From a virus, in IMG/VR virus record IMGVR_UViG_3300027852_000098, positions 1-38,508 of that record: 38,508 nt of DNA, one strand, 5' to 3'. Each line of letters begins with the position of its first letter. The first letter of the stretch is position 1. The position numbers and the translations under genes were made by a program. Shown in pieces: positions 20,735 through 28,956 of the stretch. The notes below the pieces were generated by a model. The model worked only from the letters and a program-made list of their open reading frames with translations. It was not told the origin of the DNA and did not search any database.

Positions 20735-21774
20735 ACTGTTACCAGGCTAATCGTATTTATTGAGGCGGAAATATCCATCGGCTCGGGCTGCATGTCGTAA
20801 TTGATATAGCCAACCGTGACTACAAGATCAATGGAATTAACAGAGCCGGAAATATCCATTGGCTCGGGTTGCATGTCGTACTGTGAATAAATGACCGTGA
20901 CTACAAGATCAATGGAATTAACAGAGCCGGAAATATCCATTGGCTCGGGTTGCATGTCGTACTGCGAATAAAGAACCGCGACAACAAGGTCAATAGAATT
21001 AATAGAGCCTGAAATATCCATCGGCTCACGAGGCGGCGACAACAATCCCGCATTGTTAATTGTCGCGGCCACATCAATGGCATCGCGAAACTCAACCGCA
21101 TACGGTTGCGATGTAATGAAAAAACCTTCACAACGCTCAACTTCAAACATGTACTGCGGGATCGCCCCACCCAGTTGTGTGAGGTTTTCATTGTCAATCA
21201 CCATATAAGCGGTACCGCGATGAGCAACAACGTTGTCCACCCCGAATACCGCTTGCAGGGTAGAGTCTGGCATTTGGTCGTAAGCGCCGAGATAAAGCGT
21301 AGCGAGGGACAAAAACTGGTTGTTATTGTCAATTCCTGTCTGGCTTGTCGCTTTGGCGTCGTAAACTAATTTACCGTTACGCCATATACGCTTATAGCCT
21401 GTGATTGGCCCCTCGCAAACGCGAATAGCATAGGTCCGGTAAACCTCTTCATTCTCGACCGTCGTGCTACCACCACCGCCCTTACCGCCAGATTCTTCCC
21501 GCTTAACCACAATATTCGGCTCTGTAGTGGCGATGATGTTGCCGCCAATCGGTCGCGATGCACCAAACACTACTGGCCGAGGCACACCTTCGCGGCTGGT
21601 TTGCACCGCCAGCTCGCCGATTTTCTGGCCTTGGACCGTTGTTTGAGCAGGATCAACGTAGCCGCCAACCCCAGCGCCGATCTGGAACCCATAGAGCGCA
21701 CCCACAGGCCCGCCATAAATAGCTCCAACAACGACACCAACAACACCGCCAACAGCCTGACCTACGGACGACAC
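20731..21774 (-). CDS. Tail hub protein, N-terminal part with C-terminal repeats
   Basis: A 347-residue protein. A Gly/Val-rich hydrophobic N-terminus (G-G-V-V-G-V-V-V-G-A-I-Y) is followed by R-P-V-V-F-G-A-S-R-P-I-G-G-N and Y-R-T-Y-A-I-R-V-C-E-G-P-I, as at the beginning of hub proteins of GTA-like tails. The last 110 residues are four copies of a 27-residue repeat (E-P-M-D-I-S-G-S-V-N-S-I-D-L-V-V). The gene follows NlpC/P60, the normal hub position, but lacks the second half, found at 17371-18990. Confidence 0.7.
   Translation of the reverse strand: MSSVGQAVGGVVGVVVGAIYGGPVGALYGFQIGAGVGGYVDPAQTTVQGQKIGELAVQTSREGVPRPVVFGASRPIGGNIIATTEPNIVVKREESGGKGGGGSTTVENEEVYRTYAIRVCEGPITGYKRIWRNGKLVYDAKATSQTGIDNNNQFLSLATLYLGAYDQMPDSTLQAVFGVDNVVAHRGTAYMVIDNENLTQLGGAIPQYMFEVERCEGFFITSQPYAVEFRDAIDVAATINNAGLLSPPREPMDISGSINSIDLVVAVLYSQYDMQPEPMDISGSVNSIDLVVTVIYSQYDMQPEPMDISGSVNSIDLVVTVGYINYDMQPEPMDISASINTISLVTV
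20755..21035 (-). repeat. 81-base tandem repeats
   Basis: Four in-frame copies (the last partial) encoding E-P-M-D-I-S-G-S-(V/I)-N-S-I-D-L-V-V. The middle copies are almost identical in DNA, which suggests recent duplication and easy copy-number change. Confidence 0.85.
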
Positions 21775-22220
21775 GAGTACACCTCAACCAGCAATCTTCG
21801 CCAGACCCCATTAAGCCCGTGCTCAGCGACGTTATGACGGCTGTGCGCGTGAATTAGTGACAAACCACCAAAGCGGTAATCGCCCAAAATACCTACGTGG
21901 CAAGGCTCTTTGCCCGGCAGGTCAAACAGAGCTACGTCGCCGGGTTGCCAGGTAATTTCTAATAAAGGCTCACCAAACTGACAGGCCAGCTCACTACGCA
22001 AACCATCTGCCCAGGGTTCTCGCCCGTAATCAATGCGGTCTTTGACGGGGAAACCACCCGCTCGCAGCGCAGCGACTATCAAGCCGATGCAATCAATACC
22101 GCGTTCGTTTCTGCCTCTGTGTCGCCAGGGCGTACCCACCAGCGCACGCGCAGCATCCACGCAAGCACGACGCTGGGCATCTAACTGACTGCCCGCTTCC
22201 GAACCACCGACTAAACTCAC
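21762..22220 (-). CDS. NlpC/P60 family tail peptidase
   Basis: A 152-residue cysteine peptidase: Cys44 in G-I-D-C-I-G-L, His108 in P-C-H-V-G-I and His124/126 in L-I-H-A-H-S. In GTA-like tails this enzyme is the tail-tip peptidoglycan hydrolase that opens a path through the wall. Order DUF2460, DUF2163, NlpC/P60, hub supports it. ATGA overlap with DUF2163; overlaps the hub gene by 13 bases. Confidence 0.9.
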   Translation of the reverse strand: MSLVGGSEAGSQLDAQRRACVDAARALVGTPWRHRGRNERGIDCIGLIVAALRAGGFPVKDRIDYGREPWADGLRSELACQFGEPLLEITWQPGDVALFDLPGKEPCHVGILGDYRFGGLSLIHAHSRHNVAEHGLNGVWRRLLVEVYSCRP

Positions 22221-23092
22221 GCAATGTTTGCCCCTGGGAGATCGCTCGCCTCACCCACAGGTATCAGCGGCTCGCCTTTAAAGTTGATCATGTTGTTCCA
22301 TAGGTCTCGGCAGTTCGCTAATGTCTGGTCGCAGTTTGGCCTTACCCTGAAGGTATCGCCGACCTCAATCACAAACGGCAGAGGCTCTAAAATTGCACTG
22401 GTGTTACTGCCTGAATCGACCGCTTCGATTTGATAAATTTTTGCAGAGGCATTGTCACCTGTCAGCCACTCAAGCCGGGCCGGCGGCGCTTGCGACACAT
22501 CCGCCACAAACACCCGCTTGGGTTCTTCTGTATCAACACCCGATACCGTGCCGCCCACCCACAAGCCGGAAATATCAACGCCGCAGCCAAGTTGGGTTTC
22601 GATATCAGGGTTACCAAAAATAGCCCGGCAAGTGCGGCTATCGACATGGCCAATGGTTTGCCGCAGGCGCATGGCATAACTCAGTAGCTCAGGCATAAAC
22701 ACCTGGCCATCCACTAGGCGGATTTCGCCAAGATCACCAGCATCGAGCGTTACATGCCCGGCGGCTAAGTCCTTATAGTCAACCAGCAGCATTTCCCACT
22801 CGCCACCTTCTAACTCCCCACGCTTCACCATGGCCTCGGTAATGCCTAGCAGCGAGCCAGATATCAACCCGTAACCTTCAGCGTTATCGACGCCAAAACT
22901 CGAATCGCTAGCAATAATTGACGAATCAAAACCGTCGATAGCTGAATAAGTAATGGTTTGGTAAACCACGCCTCGATCCAGCGTTGCCATACCGGTAATG
23001 GTGCCGTTTTGCAGGGTGATTTTTAGCAGGCGGCACATCGTCGTAACACCAGAATCGAGCTTTGTCTGAATAGCGGGCGGAATAAACCTCAC
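22217..23092 (-). CDS. Tail-tip protein, DUF2163
   Basis: A 291-residue protein of the DUF2163/BR0599 type: L-L-K-I-T-L-Q-N-G, V-Y-Q-T-I-T-Y, a stretch with V-D-S-R-T-C-R-A-I-F-G, and C-D-Q-T-L-A-N-C-R-D-L-W-N-N near the end. The paired Cys residues near the end fit the family. It forms part of the tail-tip hub complex in GTA-like tails. Flanked by ATGA overlaps. Confidence 0.88.
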   Translation of the reverse strand: MRFIPPAIQTKLDSGVTTMCRLLKITLQNGTITGMATLDRGVVYQTITYSAIDGFDSSIIASDSSFGVDNAEGYGLISGSLLGITEAMVKRGELEGGEWEMLLVDYKDLAAGHVTLDAGDLGEIRLVDGQVFMPELLSYAMRLRQTIGHVDSRTCRAIFGNPDIETQLGCGVDISGLWVGGTVSGVDTEEPKRVFVADVSQAPPARLEWLTGDNASAKIYQIEAVDSGSNTSAILEPLPFVIEVGDTFRVRPNCDQTLANCRDLWNNMINFKGEPLIPVGEASDLPGANIA

Positions 23093-23688
23093 ACGCGGAT
23101 CTCTACGAGCGGTACATCGGCGTTTAGTATTAAACCGGCCGCATTGCGACTGTTTGAGCTAAACGACAGTTGATCACTATCGAAGCGCACCGGGGTATCA
23201 AACTCACCGCTCCAAGTGATTACCGCGCCGTTGGTGGCGGTAAGCGTCACGATGCCCGTGGCGGTATCGACTACTGCCCCAGGGTCGGGTACGCCGTCCA
23301 CCAAAACCGTCACCTCGCCCGCCACCGGCTTATAAATATCCCGCGTGGTGGTGAGCGAACCAAAGGTATAAGTCTTAATTAACTGAACAACCTGAGCCAC
23401 ACCGGTGCCGGTACCCAGCGGCTCATCGGTAGCCGTGAAATCTGTCCAGTCTTTGAGCCGGAAACCATCGAGCATACCCATGCAGGCATGGTGGGCGGCA
23501 ATCACCAGCGCGTGATCAACTTCCTGCACATTTTTATACAGCACCCGGTATCGCCCGCGCGCACGGGCCCAGTCGGCATTGCGACGCTCATGGCCAGAGC
23601 GCAGACTTTTAACGCGGGTGCGGTATTCGTAACCAAAATCCGAGCCATAGGCTACCTTGTCCAACAACCTGGACTCGTTGAATGCCAT
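23089..23688 (-). CDS. Distal tail protein, DUF2460
   Basis: A 199-residue protein of the DUF2460/TIGR02217 type: V-A-Y-G-S-D-F-G-Y-E-Y-R-T-R-V, a G-R-Y-R-V-L-Y region, H-A-C-M-G-M-L-D-G-F-R-L-K-D-W-T-D-F and the final V-R-F-D-S-D-Q-L-S. It serves as the distal tail ring connecting the tube to the hub. Start ATG at 23688 after AGGA. Confidence 0.9.
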   Translation of the reverse strand: MAFNESRLLDKVAYGSDFGYEYRTRVKSLRSGHERRNADWARARGRYRVLYKNVQEVDHALVIAAHHACMGMLDGFRLKDWTDFTATDEPLGTGTGVAQVVQLIKTYTFGSLTTTRDIYKPVAGEVTVLVDGVPDPGAVVDTATGIVTLTATNGAVITWSGEFDTPVRFDSDQLSFSSNSRNAAGLILNADVPLVEIRV

Positions 23689-23744
23689 CACTTTTTTCCT
23701 AAATAAGAACTTGTGGGATTAGCCCTGCGGGATTAGCTGTGGAA

Positions 23745-25907
23745 TTAGCCACTAAGGCGTTGCGCACGGCGCATGGCCGCGCCCGTTTCCTGCGCCATTT
23801 GCATAGCGCTGCGGTTATCCGGCGTGCCGGACACTTGAATAGATTGATTGACCGTGACCTCACGGCCACCACCGCCACCGCTGATGAGCTCGTGGTAAGG
23901 CACTATTTGGCCGCTAATACCGTCAGGTATAAACATCTCAGGGCCAGCCTCACCAACGATTGACGCTTTGTAAGGGTCGGGCCTGCCACCTTCAGCAAAA
24001 AAACCACCGAAGAAATCAAGCGCCTTGCCAATACCGCCCGCCTCGCCACTACTGCCACCACTCAGGAAGTTTTCTACCCCCAACTGCTCGAACAGTTTTG
24101 CAGACGCAGCGTCAGCCGCCATGCGCTGAAGGGTTTTAGCGAAGTTATCCGCCAGACCACTCAGACCGTCTTCGAAGGGGTCAAACAGGAAATCACTGAA
24201 TGAGTCCTGCATGTTTCGCGCGGCCTGGTCTGCGAAAACGGACATATCGCTGGCCACCTCTTCTACCCCGTCCCCCAATTCGACCATTTTCTGATCGATG
24301 GACGCCACACCCAACGCCAATTGATCGGCAGATATTTGACCTTCGAGCCAAGCCTTATTTAATAATAACTGATCATCTGCCAGCGCTTGCAACTGAGCAT
24401 CGAGCGGGTCCATTTGCTCAGCGAGAATGCGCAAGGCTTCCTGGTGTAAGTCTGTCACGCCCAGGGATTCATCAAGGGTAGCTTTGTATTCAGCCTGCTT
24501 TCGATTGAATGTGTCCTGGCCAATAACGCTTTCAGAAAGCAAGCCGTTCAGCTCTTTCATTTGTTCGGCGTAACGCTCGTTTGGCAGCAGCACGCTATTA
24601 CGCACCGCCTCACCTCGGGCTATAATGCTTTTTAGATAGGCTTGTTCTTTTTTCATCGCCGCATCTAGCCCTGAGATATCAGGTGTAAACCCCGGTGTTT
24701 TCTTGCCGCCTGATTTAGAGCCTCCACCTTCCCCACCTTCAGGCGCGCCCGCAACCACTCTGGCTTGCGCACGCTCAAGAATCCCAGCAAAGGTTTTTGA
24801 TTCAGCCTGCAACCCTTTCAGTTTTTCACTAAAACTATCGATGGCACCAAACTGGTTAAATCCTTGCGCCTGAGCAGCCGTGGCTTTATTAAGCAGGCGC
24901 TCTGTTTCGGCTATTTCCTTGTTTAACTCAACTACCTTATCGTCCAGTCTCACCAGATCATCTGGGTCTATAAAATCCAAAAAATTCGCGTTGATCTCGG
25001 CACGAAAGAAGGCCAGGAGCCCCGGCACTTGCGTGACAAACGAGGCTGCCGACGCCGCCATCTTCGCAATGCCTGATGCTATTTGGTTCGCGCCCTCTTT
25101 TGTGGCTGGGTCCTGCAGCAGTGTTGTGAGTTCTTCTATTGATTTTTTAGCGTCGTTCAGACCGCCGCCGTCAGCCTCTAATAAATCACCAAAAGCATTC
25201 CCCAAACCCTCCAACGCACCACCAAACGTATCCCTGGCTGCGGCTGCCGAGCCACCAAACTGAGACTCTAACTCTTTGAGAATAATTTTTTGCGCGCCCA
25301 GTAAGTCGCCGTTTTTAACCAGCGCCTTAGCCATATCGGTTTGGGTTTTTGTGAAGGTGACACCAGAGCGACTGAGTGCCGACATTTGCGTCAACGGGTC
25401 ATTCATCGCTTTACCCAGCTGGATAACCGATGATTTCAAATCAGTACCAAACCGGGCAGAGAGGTTAAGCGCCGCTTCAATGGTTTCGTCGAACGCCTCG
25501 CCAGTGACTTTTGTAAACGTCAGCAACTGCGCTTGTGCCTGGAGAATATCCTCATCGCCAAACGTGGTGGACTTCTGGAGCTCCTCAGCTTTTGCTTTAA
25601 GCTCGTCGATCGAGTGCCCTACCGCACCGCCGGTTGAAGCCAGGCCCGCTTCGAGCTGCGCGACCGCCTGCTCCTGCTTTTTGGTAGCAGCGACGATCTT
25701 TCTGGTGAGCCCAGCGAGCGCAACGCCACCTACCGCCACCTTGAGGCTGGCGCCCATCTTTTTCCAGCGCTTTTCAATACCCGCGAGCGACTTATTGGTC
25801 TTTTTCTCGAAGCGCCCCAGCTTACGCTCAGACGTTTCGAGTTTTTTCAGGTATTTAGCATTTTGCGCCTCAAGGGTAACAACAAGGCGGGCGAGGTCTT
25901 GTGCCAT
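23745..25907 (-). CDS. Tail tape measure protein
   Basis: A 720-residue protein that sets tail length. N-terminal coiled coil (A-K-Y-L-K-K-L-E-T-S-E-R-K-L-G-R-F), a hydrophobic helix near 55-70, then the conserved V-I-Q-L-G-K-A-M-N-D-P-L-T-Q-M-S-A-L-S-R-S block of lambda-type tape measures. The C-terminus has F-A-E-G-G-R-P-D-P-Y-K-A-S and V-N-Q-S-I-Q-V-S-G-T. The length fits a tail of roughly 110 nm by the usual 0.15 nm per residue rule. Confidence 0.92.
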   Translation of the reverse strand: MAQDLARLVVTLEAQNAKYLKKLETSERKLGRFEKKTNKSLAGIEKRWKKMGASLKVAVGGVALAGLTRKIVAATKKQEQAVAQLEAGLASTGGAVGHSIDELKAKAEELQKSTTFGDEDILQAQAQLLTFTKVTGEAFDETIEAALNLSARFGTDLKSSVIQLGKAMNDPLTQMSALSRSGVTFTKTQTDMAKALVKNGDLLGAQKIILKELESQFGGSAAAARDTFGGALEGLGNAFGDLLEADGGGLNDAKKSIEELTTLLQDPATKEGANQIASGIAKMAASAASFVTQVPGLLAFFRAEINANFLDFIDPDDLVRLDDKVVELNKEIAETERLLNKATAAQAQGFNQFGAIDSFSEKLKGLQAESKTFAGILERAQARVVAGAPEGGEGGGSKSGGKKTPGFTPDISGLDAAMKKEQAYLKSIIARGEAVRNSVLLPNERYAEQMKELNGLLSESVIGQDTFNRKQAEYKATLDESLGVTDLHQEALRILAEQMDPLDAQLQALADDQLLLNKAWLEGQISADQLALGVASIDQKMVELGDGVEEVASDMSVFADQAARNMQDSFSDFLFDPFEDGLSGLADNFAKTLQRMAADAASAKLFEQLGVENFLSGGSSGEAGGIGKALDFFGGFFAEGGRPDPYKASIVGEAGPEMFIPDGISGQIVPYHELISGGGGGREVTVNQSIQVSGTPDNRSAMQMAQETGAAMRRAQRLSG

Positions 25908-26410
25908 TAGCTTTCAGCACCAATGATGGTGATGATGTAGTCAGCGGTGTTTACGCCGTCGTCGTTAGTGATATCGAGAATATCGCCGGTGCCTGCTGTG
26001 ACCGCGTAACCGCCCGCATCAGGCGCGACCAACACCAGCACACCACCGGGTTTAATCACGATAGTCTCTGTGCCCCCGCCCAGGAACGACGCAAAAGGGT
26101 TGGCGTTACCGCCCAGGGTAATAGTGCCCTGGTTACCGACGGCGGCCTCAAAAACAATGGCCTTAACCCTCGCCAGCGCAACGGCCTGACCGATGTCGTT
26201 GGTTAAGGTGCCCGTCAGGTCTAGCGAGTCAACCGCCGAGGCCGCCAGTTGTGCAGCGCTCGAATACAGTTGGTCCGCCTGATTTAGCCCAGCACCGTCG
26301 GCAAAGGATTGGGCGATGGATTTAGCAATTTTGTGGCTGGCCTCACCTACGCTGGCAGCGCCAACTAGATCAGCACCCACCTGGACTTGCACATTCGCTT
26401 TCAGTGTCAT
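25907..26410 (-). CDS. Small tail protein of unknown function
   Basis: A 167-residue protein with a helical N-terminal half (A-K-S-I-A-Q-S-F-A-D-G) and a Gly-rich beta half (I-V-I-K-P-G-G-V-L-V-L-V-A-P-D). Its place between the GT chaperone and the tape measure is unusual in lambda-like tails. Overlaps: ATGA before, one base after. Possibly an additional tail or tail-surface protein. Confidence 0.6.
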   Translation of the reverse strand: MTLKANVQVQVGADLVGAASVGEASHKIAKSIAQSFADGAGLNQADQLYSSAAQLAASAVDSLDLTGTLTNDIGQAVALARVKAIVFEAAVGNQGTITLGGNANPFASFLGGGTETIVIKPGGVLVLVAPDAGGYAVTAGTGDILDITNDDGVNTADYIITIIGAES

Positions 26411-27047
26411 GGTTTTTTCCTCGGTTTGATTTTGTCCCGCAGAAAATCGCGGAAGTTAAGCAGTTTTGATTTGCGTGCCTGGCGAACGTCCTGCCACATA
26501 AATTCGCTGAGCGGACGCGCAGGTTTGTTTTTGCCACGATATCTATTTGCCATCAGGCAGGTAAGCTGGCCGATGCGCCAGTCTTCGCGCATGCTGCCAA
26601 TAGGGTCTATACGGTTATAGGCCAGCCAATAGGTAAATTCGTGGCTGGGCATGGTGGTGATAATGTCGGAGGCATTGCGACCCTGGGCTAACGCCAGGTC
26701 ATAAACGAATTTTAGCTCGGGCCGCTCTCGGAGTTTTTTTCAGCTTCCTCGCTGGCTTCTTCCCCAAGGCCTGATAACTCCAGCACTTTGTTACCGATGG
26801 CAGCTACCACCCTGGGATCTATTTCATCCACGATTTGCTGCGGCTCTTGACCACCCAGAGCTTCACAGCCGTTAGCTGCGCAATAGGCAAAATACAGCCC
26901 AGGGTTGTCTGGGTTTTCTTTAACGAAACTCAAACCCTCAAGACGCCCTTTGATATCCATCGCCACCACTGGCAACATTTCACCATTAGGCAACTCAACT
27001 TCCCCAGCCGGCCATGGGGCGACGGCTTTTAAGTCTTCATAATCCAT
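26407..27047 (-). CDS. Tail assembly chaperone GT, made by -1 frameshift
   Basis: Reading shifts by -1 at A-AAA-AAC (26739-26733), giving about 105 residues of G joined to 108 residues in the second frame (213 in all). The frame after the slip reads L-R-E-R-P-E-L-K-F-V-Y-D-L-A-L-A-Q-G, then M-P-S-H-E-F-T-Y-W-L-A-Y-N-R-I-D-P, the conserved T domain of lambda-like GT proteins. GT binds the tape measure and helps tube assembly. The T frame has an internal ATG at 26652 but no good ribosome binding site there. Confidence 0.85.
26712..27047 (-). CDS. Tail assembly chaperone G
   Basis: A 111-residue protein: V-A-P-W-P-A-G-E-V-E-L-P-N-G, V-A-M-D-I-K-G-R-L, and a C-terminal acidic tail rich in Glu and Ser. 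It is the product without frameshift and starts one base into the tail tube stop codon (TAATG). G and GT together coat the tape measure before tube polymerisation. Confidence 0.85.
   Translation of the reverse strand: MDYEDLKAVAPWPAGEVELPNGEMLPVVAMDIKGRLEGLSFVKENPDNPGLYFAYCAANGCEALGGQEPQQIVDEIDPRVVAAIGNKVLELSGLGEEASEEAEKNSESGPS
26733..26739 (-). promoter_or_regulatory. Slippery heptamer A-AAA-AAC
   Basis: In the G frame the codons read GAA AAA AAC; the heptamer lets both tRNAs re-pair on AAA AAA. It lies seven codons before the G stop (SESGPS, then stop). Its position matches that of lambda G/T. Confidence 0.85.
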
Positions 27048-27472
27048 TACCAGTCACCACCGATCTCGCCGCTGATTTTAAAGCCGAAACCCATTTTGTT
27101 TTGCTCACTGGTGCCGGGCAATAACTGGGCAGACAAAACCGTCAAAGTCACAGTGAACGTTTCTAAAGTGGTACCGTCATTAATGTAAACTTCTGCGTCG
27201 ACGTTAGCTGCGTTTTTAGCAGCAGTACGCACTTGGTTTTGCACGGTAGCCGTTTGCACCCGGTTACATTGAACCGTGAATTCATCACCGTCTTTCAACC
27301 CGCCGATAAACTCTTTGTAGCCGTTAGACTGATGATTTGTGGTTTCGATCAGGTCCGCCGTGGTGCCTATCGTGGGCGGCTCAAGGATCTGCTCCAGCTC
27401 GTTAAATGTGGGGCTTGGCTGTCCGTCGGAAATTCTCATTCCCCAGCCTTCTTTAAATGCGCCAGTTGTCAT
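27047..27472 (-). CDS. Major tail tube protein
   Basis: A 141-residue protein of the lambda gpV/TTP type: F-N-E-L-E-Q-I-L-E-P-P-T-I-G, G-Y-K-E-F-I-G-G-L-K-D-G-D-E-F and the final K-I-S-G-E-I-G-G-D-W. Polymerises into the tail tube. Follows the tail terminator and precedes the chaperones. Confidence 0.9.
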   Translation of the reverse strand: MTTGAFKEGWGMRISDGQPSPTFNELEQILEPPTIGTTADLIETTNHQSNGYKEFIGGLKDGDEFTVQCNRVQTATVQNQVRTAAKNAANVDAEVYINDGTTLETFTVTLTVLSAQLLPGTSEQNKMGFGFKISGEIGGDW

Positions 27473-27486
27473 GGTGTTGCCTCCTG

Positions 27487-27870
27487 TTAGCGATACCAGA
27501 TGTCGAAATTAATGGTTTGATAAACCAGTTTGGTGCTGCCTTCTCGGCCACCGAAGCGGCCTCTGTAATCAACGCTGTCAATGTAGATTTCGTCACCATC
27601 ACCAGCAGGCATTGGCCCACGATAGTCTTGCATCAAGGCTTTTATTTGCCGCTCGATGGTGATGGTTGTTTTAGGTGTTACTGCATAAATATCGATGGCG
27701 ATATCTACCGACTGTAAATCTGCCGTGCCTTGCTGGGTGCGGATCAGGTCTTCACCTTCACCACGAATCACCGCAAAAGGCGGGGTAACATCCTGCCCTG
27801 CATCGAGCCACTCAAATTGGCAGCCGGTAACATTGCTGGTCAGGTAGGCGGTCAGGGCTTCTTCGATCAT
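27487..27870 (-). CDS. Tail terminator/completion protein, DUF3168
   Basis: A 127-residue protein: I-E-E-A-L-T-A-Y-L, V-T-P-P-F-A-V-I-R, T-I-E-R-Q-I-K-A-L-M-Q-D-Y-R-G-P-M, D-S-V-D-Y-R-G. Family forms the ring that ends the tail tube and joins the head. ATGA overlap with the gene before. Confidence 0.88.
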   Translation of the reverse strand: MIEEALTAYLTSNVTGCQFEWLDAGQDVTPPFAVIRGEGEDLIRTQQGTADLQSVDIAIDIYAVTPKTTITIERQIKALMQDYRGPMPAGDGDEIYIDSVDYRGRFGGREGSTKLVYQTINFDIWYR

Positions 27871-28298
27871 TGCTTGCTGGCCACCTTGTCGATTACATGT
27901 TTCAGACGGCCGCTATAACGGCGAACCACCTCGCTTTTATTGGCCTCATACGCTGGGTCTAACCAGGGGTCTTTGGGCATATCTTTAGTGCCCACCTCAA
28001 CAAACTGGGTGCCGTAATAGGCCTCTGCTTTTGGCCCCACAAATACCAGCGCCCTGCCCTTGTCTTTACTGAGCCGTGACTTTTTAACAATGTTGCGACT
28101 AAGAAAACCCGGCGCGACCACTCGTCCTTTGTAGGTTTTGTGCGCCCTATCACCTCGCGGGGCATTGGCCCTGGCTGCTTTTACCACGGGCGTCATAGCA
28201 AACCCTGCGGCCTGTTTGATCACCTTGCCGCTGGCATTGGCGCTGAGCGCTTGCAGTTGCTTACGGAGCGCGTCGGCCCCTTCAAGTTTTGCCGCCAT
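27867..28298 (-). CDS. Head-tail joining protein, HK97 gp10 type
   Basis: A 143-residue basic protein: L-R-K-Q-L-Q-A-L-S-A, V-V-K-A-A-R-A-N-A-P-R-G, Y-Y-G-T-Q-F-V-E-V-G-T-K and D-P-W-L-D-P-A-Y, the gp10 signature. It belongs to the head-tail neck, ending one base before the next start. Confidence 0.9.
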   Translation of the reverse strand: MAAKLEGADALRKQLQALSANASGKVIKQAAGFAMTPVVKAARANAPRGDRAHKTYKGRVVAPGFLSRNIVKKSRLSKDKGRALVFVGPKAEAYYGTQFVEVGTKDMPKDPWLDPAYEANKSEVVRRYSGRLKHVIDKVASKQ

Positions 28299-28633
28299 CA
28301 GCTATCACGCGAGCGCTCGATGCACTGGCAAATCAGTTCGCGGTTTTTCATAAAGGTGTTGATGGGTGGCCCTGCGATATCGAACACCACACCCTCGTGA
28401 ACCAGACGGTGCTCAGCGCTTAATGTAAAGGTGGGGTCGTAACGCAAACGCACCCGGTGGGTAATGTCGGAGTGCTCACCACTACGAGCAAACTGTTCTT
28501 TCGCTGATACAGGCTCAATGCTGGCGCGCAGGGTTTTTACTGTTGCCCAGGTGTCTTCCCGTGTACCAAATTCGTCCTTTGCTGTGCTTTGGGATTGCAC
28601 CTGGACAATGCGTTTTAATCCACCCGCTCTCAT
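28298..28633 (-). CDS. Phage head-tail adaptor (head closure)
   Basis: A 111-residue protein, small beta-barrel type: F-G-T-R-E-D-T-W-A-T-V-K-T-L-R-A, T-H-R-V-R-L-R-Y-D and V-F-D-I-A-G-P-P-I-N. Homologues plug the portal after DNA packaging. One-base and ATGA overlaps with neighbours. Confidence 0.88.
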   Translation of the reverse strand: MRAGGLKRIVQVQSQSTAKDEFGTREDTWATVKTLRASIEPVSAKEQFARSGEHSDITHRVRLRYDPTFTLSAEHRLVHEGVVFDIAGPPINTFMKNRELICQCIERSRDS

Positions 28634-28953
28634 TGCGTGGTATCCAACAGGGTGAGATAACCGCTGTTGACTGTAGTGTCATTGGCCACCGCATCGGTCA
28701 CCTTACATTCCCAGTAGAAATCGCCGATACGGTCAGTATCAACGCCCGACAGTGTGATTGTGACTTCGCCGTTTGTAGCGTCGGTAATCGCCACGCCGCT
28801 ACCTAGTGTTTTTGTTACCAGCGCCGCAGCGCCCCGCTTGCGCGCCAAGGTAAACGTGGCGGCAGTAAAGCCCGTGAGGTCAACCACTCCGCCCGCGCCG
28901 TCGGTGACCGTGAGCACCAGGTCTTTTTCATTGCGCCGATAAATAGGTTCCAT
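28630..28953 (-). CDS. Small immunoglobulin-like structural protein
   Basis: A 107-residue beta-sandwich-like protein: V-T-D-G-A-G-G-V-V-D-L-T-G-F, G-E-V-T-I-T-L-S-G, F-Y-W-E-C-K-V-T-D-A. Resembles the N-terminal domains of BppU-like baseplate proteins found with head or tail genes. A decoration or neck role is likely; placement between the repeat protein and the adaptor gives no more. Confidence 0.65.
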   Translation of the reverse strand: MEPIYRRNEKDLVLTVTDGAGGVVDLTGFTAATFTLARKRGAAALVTKTLGSGVAITDATNGEVTITLSGVDTDRIGDFYWECKVTDAVANDTTVNSGYLTLLDTTQ

Positions 28954-28956
28954 TGT

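Noticed and set aside
20755-21035. CRISPR-like array
   Set aside because: The repeats are contiguous, in-frame and 81 bases long without spacers; they are coding repeats.
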